A stretch of 64,000 nucleotides of DNA, from the NCBI RefSeq assembly GCF_009604385.1, contig NZ_WEGJ01000024.1, positions 33,962 to 97,961 on the forward strand, read 5' to 3'. This document shows positions 60,057-64,000 of this stretch, one piece after another (within the stretch, counting starts at the first letter, position 1; every line of letters begins with the position of its first letter). The position numbers were made by a program, and so were the translations under genes. The notes under the pieces are model-generated. The model had not been told where the DNA came from, did no database searches, and was given only the letters and a program-made list of their open reading frames with translations. This stretch comes from Streptomyces smaragdinus. Its GTDB lineage: Bacteria; Actinomycetota; Actinomycetes; Streptomycetales; Streptomycetaceae.

Positions 60057-60229
60057 CAACTCAGCTTCGGAGCATCACTGGACGGCGACTCTGCCGGCTC
60101 ATGCCCCCGCCCCCCAGCTTTGAACTCCTCCCGAAAGGCCAAACGTCGCTCCTCGGCATCGGCCGAAGCCAGCTCCGGAAAGCGCTCCATCGCCTCCGCA
60201 CGGATCTCCGACCACGAACGTCCCTTCAC
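60056..60229 (-). CDS. Small hypothetical protein
   Basis: A 57-residue protein starting at a GTG at 60229, chosen because GGAGGTG lies seven bases upstream; a longer frame to 60427 has no support. The sequence starts VKGRSWSEIRAEAMERFPEL and is largely helical and charged, as in small DNA-binding or antitoxin-type proteins, but no family is certain. It is coupled to the 186-residue hypothetical. The 200 bases upstream (60230-60429) hold no other gene that I can support. Confidence 0.6.
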   Translation of the reverse strand: MKGRSWSEIRAEAMERFPELASADAEERRLAFREEFKAGGRGHEPAESPSSDAPKLS

Positions 60230-60429
60230 AGCGCACCTCCACGTTCTCGATCTGCCAGGAACCTTCGCATGACGCGACGGCACCTTCCACGACCCAAAGC
60301 ATCCATCACCTGAACGGGATGTCGATGCCACCACCTGATCATTACCTCCGGCGTAATCGACGGATCTCCTCCGCTGCTGCAGCGTGGTGCACGTCAACGA
60401 GATCCCTACGAAGCATCCAAGGAGCAACC

Positions 60430-60873
60430 GTGCCCACGACGTCCCCTAAGCCCACGCTCAGTTCCATCGCCGACACCACTCGCCGCATCGTCCAGGAGTT
60501 CCTGACCGCCCGAATCGCCGGCGACGTCGAGCGACTCGTCGAACTCTTCGCGGACAAGGTCGACTGGCAACTGACCGAGAACCCGACCGTCCCCTGGATC
60601 CGCCCCCGCTCCACCGGACCCGAATGCGCCGCCCAGTTCACGGAGCTGGCCGAGCACACTGTGGCCAAAGACGCACAAGCCTCCATCGACACATTCCTGG
60701 TCGACGGCACCGACGCCGTCCTGCTGGGCCACCTCTCAGGCACCGTACGCACAACAGGCAAGTCCTTCGAGGGCCCCTTCGCCCTCCGCCTCACCGTCGA
60801 GAACGGCCGGATCACCCGACACCACCTCTACGAGAACAGCGTCTCGATCGCCGAGGCGTGCACACCTTCCTGA
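60430..60873 (+). CDS. SnoaL-like nuclear transport factor 2 family protein
   Basis: A 147-residue protein of the NTF2/SnoaL-like fold, here of the ketosteroid-isomerase-like type. Conserved pieces are FLTARIAGDVERLVELFADKVDW and GPFALRLTVENGRITRHHLYENS. Members include isomerases, cyclases and binding proteins, so the reaction is unknown. The start GTG at 60430 has AAGGAG five bases before it; the upstream ATG at 60319 lacks a site. It has its own transcription unit. Confidence 0.85.
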   Translation: MPTTSPKPTLSSIADTTRRIVQEFLTARIAGDVERLVELFADKVDWQLTENPTVPWIRPRSTGPECAAQFTELAEHTVAKDAQASIDTFLVDGTDAVLLGHLSGTVRTTGKSFEGPFALRLTVENGRITRHHLYENSVSIAEACTPS

Positions 60874-60978
60874 ACACCGCCGTAATCACTCGACCGACAC
60901 GGGCGACAATGCCCTCGCCGAGAACAGTGCGCACTGCGAGACACCGGCTGAGTCCGTTCCCACTCCCGACGACGGGCG

Positions 60979-61431
60979 TCAGCTTGCCGAGTCGCTGTAA
61001 TCGATGGGCTCACTCAGCAACTCGCTTGCCGCCCGATGCACCTTCGTCAAAGCGCTCATGAGGACCGCACGTTCGGCCACGGTGAGATCTGCGGTGACCT
61101 TCTCCTCAAGAGCCCGCCGCTCCGCCTCGACCGGCTTCTGCAGCGCACGCCCCTCCTCGGTGAGCCAGAGGCGGACGAGGCGATTGTCCCGGTCGTCACG
61201 GCGACGGGTGAGCAGCCCGGCTGCGGTCATACGGTCGGCCATCTTCACGACGGTGGGTGTGGTCACGCTCAGGGCTGCGGCAACCGCACCGGGCGTCATA
61301 CCGTCCTGCTCCCACAGCGCGGCCAGAAGGTGATTCTGCCCGACGTGCAGCCCGTGGCGCCGCATACCGGCGTCGGACAGGGCCCGGAGCACCTTCGAGG
61401 TCCGACCGTGCAGGTCCAGGAACTCCGACAT
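60979..61431 (-). CDS. MarR family transcriptional regulator
   Basis: A 150-residue winged-helix regulator. The recognition part is AALSVTTPTVVKMADRM and the wing is RRRDDRDNRLVRLWLTEEG. The ATG at 61431 follows GGGAGG at six bases; the longer frame from 61476 is rejected. It is divergent from an NmrA-type gene, whose promoter carries three repeats that it probably binds. Confidence 0.9.
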   Translation of the reverse strand: MSEFLDLHGRTSKVLRALSDAGMRRHGLHVGQNHLLAALWEQDGMTPGAVAAALSVTTPTVVKMADRMTAAGLLTRRRDDRDNRLVRLWLTEEGRALQKPVEAERRALEEKVTADLTVAERAVLMSALTKVHRAASELLSEPIDYSDSAS

Positions 61432-61461
61432 CGCCAGCCTCCCAGCGAGCATGCAGATCGA

Positions 61462-61515
61462 TTGACGGCTAATCATTCACCGGCTAACGTTTCCAGCAAC
61501 TTGCTAGACGGCTAA
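61462..61515 (+). promoter_or_regulatory. Promoter of the NmrA-type gene with three MarR-type repeats
   Basis: TTGACG (61462-61467), 17 bases and TAACGT (61485-61490) make a good promoter. CGGCTAA occurs at 61466-61472, 61481-61487 and 61509-61515, overlapping both boxes and the region after the start. Repression by the divergent MarR protein is inferred. Confidence 0.75.
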
Positions 61516-61533
61516 CGACTTTGAGGAGTCCCG

Positions 61534-62379
61534 ATGATACTGGTCACCGGAGCCACCGGAAACATCGGCCGCGCGCTGACCCGCGAGCTCGACGCACTGG
61601 GAGCAGATTTACGGATCCTCGTCCGCGACCCCGCCCGCGCCGCGGGACTACCCGGCCGCGCCGAACGCGCAGTCGGAGATCTGGACGATCCCGCAACACT
61701 GGCCCCCGCCTTCAAGGGCGTCGACAGCCTCTTCCTCCTCACCCAGGGCATCGACACCGACCGCACCACCGCCGCCCTCACCGCCGCCTCCGAAGTGCGC
61801 CACATCGTGCACTTGTCCTCCGCCCACGTCACCTTCGACCCGATCCCCGCCATGGGCCGCTGGCACCACGAACGCGAGAAGCTCATCCGCGCCTCGGGCA
61901 TACCGGCCACATTCCTACGCCCCGGCGGCTTCATGACCAACGCCCTCGACTGGGCGCCCACCATCCGGCAGGGCTTCGTCCTCGACCCCGTCGGCCCCGG
62001 CCGCTCCGCACCGATCGACCCCGCGGACATCGCCGCGGTGGCCGCTCTCGCCCTGACCGAGGCCGGACACGAGGACAAGGAATATGTCCTCACCGGCGAC
62101 AAAACGTTCACCGTAGCCGAGCAGATCGCGATCATCTCCAAGGCGATCGACCGCGACATCGAGGTGCGGACAGCGAAGACACCGGACGAAATCGTCCGCT
62201 TCCGCTTCCCCCAGGGCGCACCCCCGGCACTCGCCGCAGCGATCACAGAGGGCTTCGCCCTCATGCGCGCCGACACCGTCGGCTTCCGAACAGACACCGC
62301 AAAACGCCTACTCGGTCGCAGGCCGAGATCGTTCGCGGACTGGTGCGCGCGCAACACGGCGGCATTTCTTTCGCCCTGA
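61534..62379 (+). CDS. NmrA/SDR-a family NAD(P)-binding protein
   Basis: A 281-residue atypical short-chain dehydrogenase-like protein. MILVTGATGNIGRALTREL is the nucleotide-binding loop, followed by VRHIVHLSSAHVTF and FLRPGGFMTNALDW. The NmrA/QOR2 group senses or uses NAD(P)H, for example as quinone reductase. Leu26 is a TTA codon, so its expression may be bldA-dependent. It is controlled by the operator at 61466-61515 and probably by the MarR protein. Confidence 0.88.
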   Translation: MILVTGATGNIGRALTRELDALGADLRILVRDPARAAGLPGRAERAVGDLDDPATLAPAFKGVDSLFLLTQGIDTDRTTAALTAASEVRHIVHLSSAHVTFDPIPAMGRWHHEREKLIRASGIPATFLRPGGFMTNALDWAPTIRQGFVLDPVGPGRSAPIDPADIAAVAALALTEAGHEDKEYVLTGDKTFTVAEQIAIISKAIDRDIEVRTAKTPDEIVRFRFPQGAPPALAAAITEGFALMRADTVGFRTDTAKRLLGRRPRSFADWCARNTAAFLSP

Positions 62380-62392
62380 GGTCGGCCCAGCT

Positions 62393-62620
62393 TCAGAGCT
62401 CGCCGGATATCAAGCCTCGCACAAAGGCGTGCCACTCTTCGGCAGTGAATCGGTGAGCCGGCAGCTCCGGGTTCTTCGAGTCACGCAACGCTATCCCCCC
62501 ACCAGGCAAATCCGCGATCTCAACGCACTGCTCGGCAGCGTCACTGAAAGGCGACTTGCGCCAAACTGCGGCACTGAGATCGATTCCGTACAGGTTCACC
62601 TTGCGATCGATGTCACTCAC
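62393..62620 (-). CDS. DUF397 domain protein
   Basis: A 75-residue protein of the DUF397 family, found in Streptomyces next to XRE/DUF5753 regulators. It has AVWRKSPFSDAAEQCVEIADLPG and IALRDSKNPELPAHRFTAEEW, the family hallmarks. The GTG start at 62620 overlaps the XRE stop (TAGTG). The exact role is unknown; several such pairs affect development or antibiotic production. Confidence 0.92.
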   Translation of the reverse strand: MSDIDRKVNLYGIDLSAAVWRKSPFSDAAEQCVEIADLPGGGIALRDSKNPELPAHRFTAEEWHAFVRGLISGEL

Positions 62621-63492
62621 TAAACGACCCTTTCAAGGTACTCGGACAGTTTCTGGCGAGAGTCGGCCACCGATAGGGCTGCCGCCACAATTCGCTCGAA
62701 GGCCGCCTCGTAGACCCTCGCGTCGGCGGTCCCTTCGACGAAGCTACCACCTCGCAGGTTCTCCAAATTGACGACGGTCGGCCACGGCTGCGGAAAGCGG
62801 ATCACGTGGAAGCCACCCGCCAGCCCGGGATGTGGCGTTGCGTCCAGATCCATCACCTGGATGGTGACGTTAGGCAGGTCAGCGAGGTCAAGGAGATGCC
62901 GAACCTGCTCACGCATCATCGAAGGGTGAGACGCCGATCGCTGGTGAAGAATGCCGATATCGATGACAGCCCACATATTCAATGGACCGGCAGGCCGAGT
63001 GAGAACCGCCTGCCGAGCCTTGCGGATCTCGGCAAGTGCATTGATTTCTTCCGAAGTTCGAGTCATCCCAGTCGCCGAGATGATCTCACGCGCGTAGCTA
63101 CCGGTCTGCAGAAGCCCCGGGATGAGCTGCGGGGCCCAAATATGCGTGGACTCGGCATCCGACTCAAGGGTGAGGTAGTCACTGTAGCCAGGCGTGACAA
63201 CATCACCGAACGTATGCCACCACCCCTGCTTCCCCGCATCTCGCGCCAGGTCTTGAAGAGCCGTGATGGTTCCCGCGTCAGTGACACCGTAGACCTTGAG
63301 AAGCTCTACCACTTCAGTCGGCTTGATTCGGGCACGAGCATTTTCAATCCGGGAAAGCTTCGATTCGTCCCAGTGCATGGCCAGAGCCGCTCTTCCCTGG
63401 CTGACCTCCGGCCGCGCTGCTTTGCGGGCGGCGAGGAGAGCCTCGCCGAGACGCCTGCGACGAAGTGTGGGCACTGCTCGCTGATTCGGCAT
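62620..63492 (-). CDS. XRE family regulator with DUF5753 domain
   Basis: A 290-residue regulator. Residues 12-75 form an XRE helix-turn-helix (SQGRAALAMHWDESKLSRIENAR) and residues 95-285 are DUF5753 (YLTLESDAESTHIWAPQLIPG). The start at 63492 is the ATG of MPNQRAVPT. It is coupled to the DUF397 gene, the standard Streptomyces pair. The usual third partner, an ATP-binding anti-sigma-like protein, lies divergently but is truncated here. Confidence 0.9.
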   Translation of the reverse strand: MPNQRAVPTLRRRRLGEALLAARKAARPEVSQGRAALAMHWDESKLSRIENARARIKPTEVVELLKVYGVTDAGTITALQDLARDAGKQGWWHTFGDVVTPGYSDYLTLESDAESTHIWAPQLIPGLLQTGSYAREIISATGMTRTSEEINALAEIRKARQAVLTRPAGPLNMWAVIDIGILHQRSASHPSMMREQVRHLLDLADLPNVTIQVMDLDATPHPGLAGGFHVIRFPQPWPTVVNLENLRGGSFVEGTADARVYEAAFERIVAAALSVADSRQKLSEYLERVV

Positions 63493-63724
63493 AGTGCGGA
63501 CTAGCTCTCCCCAGGTGCGGTTCGGATACCAGCAGGTGAAGTCTGACAGCTCCCGGGTGCGCAAGTCGACAGAACAAAGGTTCCATCTAGAGGTAACTCA
63601 GGTTCCAAGGTTGCACATTGGGTGCCGACTAGTGCATGCTGCATGTCGTCATAGAAGTAACACTGGGTCACCATCGATCACCGTTCGGTGTGTGCACCGC
63701 CTCCTCCGGCCCAAAGGTGCCGCC

Positions 63725-63994
63725 ATGACGCCTCCCGCTATCGCCACTCTCGCCGCAACCACGGTCTTGCCCGAGTACATCGCCACGCTGCCGTGTGAAC
63801 CCGCCAGCGCGCGCAGAGCCCGGAAACTCATCGCCATGGCACTGTCGGCCTGGCAGCTCGACGCCCTGCTTGAGAGCAATTGTCAATTCCTGTGGATCGA
63901 TGCTGCCGCCTGGTTATGCGCTGAGGTGTTCGTGGAGCATCTGCCAGGTTCCGGCGTTGTTGACGAGCACGTTGGTGCCGCGGCCGTTTCCTGA
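63725..63994 (+). pseudogene. Truncated ATP-binding (HATPase_c) anti-sigma-like protein
   Basis: An 89-residue frame whose first 50 residues (LPCEPASARRARKLIAMALS, then WQLDALLES) match the start of the HATPase_c/anti-sigma regulators usually encoded beside XRE-DUF397 pairs. After ALLES the expected ATP-binding helices and the N-box are missing; the frame instead runs antisense through the end of another gene. AAGGTG precedes the ATG at 63725. The break is near 63880, so the gene is probably a remnant. Confidence 0.6.
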
Positions 63995-64000
63995 TCGCGG
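63914..64000 (-). CDS. C-terminal end of an unidentified gene
   Basis: A minus-strand frame enters from the right edge and ends at TAA (63914-63916), giving 28 residues that finish GTNVLVNNAGTWQMLHEHL plus SA. Third positions are mostly G/C (about three-quarters), as in real genes here, unlike the plus-strand frame across the same bases. I do not recognise it. It is partial because the window ends. Confidence 0.45.
   Translation of the reverse strand, partial: PRSGNGRGTNVLVNNAGTWQMLHEHLSA

Noticed and set aside
63494..63724. Upstream extension of the HATPase-like frame
   Set aside because: It has no ribosome site and unusual Ser/Arg-rich composition; the ATG at 63725 has AAGGTG and starts the recognised domain.
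1..64000. CRISPR arrays, tRNA or rRNA genes and complete insertion sequences
   Set aside because: No regularly spaced direct repeats, cloverleaf-like gene or transposase with flanking inverted repeats was found on reading through the window.

Overview
The window is very GC-rich actinobacterial DNA and is almost certainly chromosomal Streptomyces. Third codon positions are nearly all G or C, leucine TTA codons are rare, and the regulatory families are typical of the genus: an NsrR/flavohaemoglobin pair, a MalR-type LacI regulator with malEFG-aglA, chitinase-type operators with the TGGTCTAGACCA-like palindrome read by DasR, and an XRE-DUF397 pair. No tRNA, rRNA, CRISPR array or intact insertion sequence was seen.

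Layout. 1-14.4 kb holds mostly housekeeping and stress genes: a secreted 5'-nucleotidase, a PadR regulator, an MFS exporter divergent from a ROK regulator, flavohaemoglobin with NsrR and two matching operators, an orphan cytochrome b coupled to a kinase-like protein, a truncated dienelactone hydrolase, a desaturase, a RibD-like reductase and a zinc-ribbon SDR protein. 14.4-22.3 kb is a maltose/alpha-glucoside system: MalR divergent from malE-malF-malG-aglA plus its own ABC ATPase, with TTGCA-containing inverted repeats at several promoters.

22.3-41.7 kb is the outstanding region: fifteen minus-strand genes, mostly overlapping by a few bases, that look like one biosynthetic operon. It encodes an AT-ACP protein and a KS/KS-like(no Cys)/KR/DH-like megasynthase resembling split bacterial polyunsaturated-fatty-acid synthases, a KASIII, a KASIII-like protein without its cysteine, an ATP-grasp ligase, a PLP decarboxylase and a free ACP (the same trio that makes 4-aminobutyryl-ACP in butirosin biosynthesis), two acyl-CoA dehydrogenase-like proteins, a MATE exporter, a phosphopantetheinyl transferase, a stand-alone condensation-domain protein, a glycosyltransferase-like protein, a PIG-L deacetylase and a formyltransferase. 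My inference is an amino-acyl-primed, reduced polyketide that is then acylated or otherwise tailored and exported. I cannot match it to a known product. TTA codons in the megasynthase and the PPTase suggest bldA control, and two DasR-like half-matching palindromes lie upstream of the first gene.

42-52.5 kb has a HAD phosphatase, a DUF4188 protein, a second PPTase, a secreted GH18 chitinase behind a clear DasR-type operator/promoter, and a LacI-regulated inositol catabolic operon (iolC-B-D-E-G). Behind iolG sits an orphan chitinase-type promoter/operator that runs straight into a strong terminator. 52.6-59 kb carries a GH4 glucosidase, an NB-ARC-type ATPase, a carboxylesterase and a secreted EEP-family phosphodiesterase. 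59-64 kb is less well conserved: three hypothetical proteins, a SnoaL-like protein, a MarR/NmrA divergent pair with a readable operator, and an XRE-DUF397 pair whose usual divergent ATPase partner is broken off next to the end of another, incoming gene.
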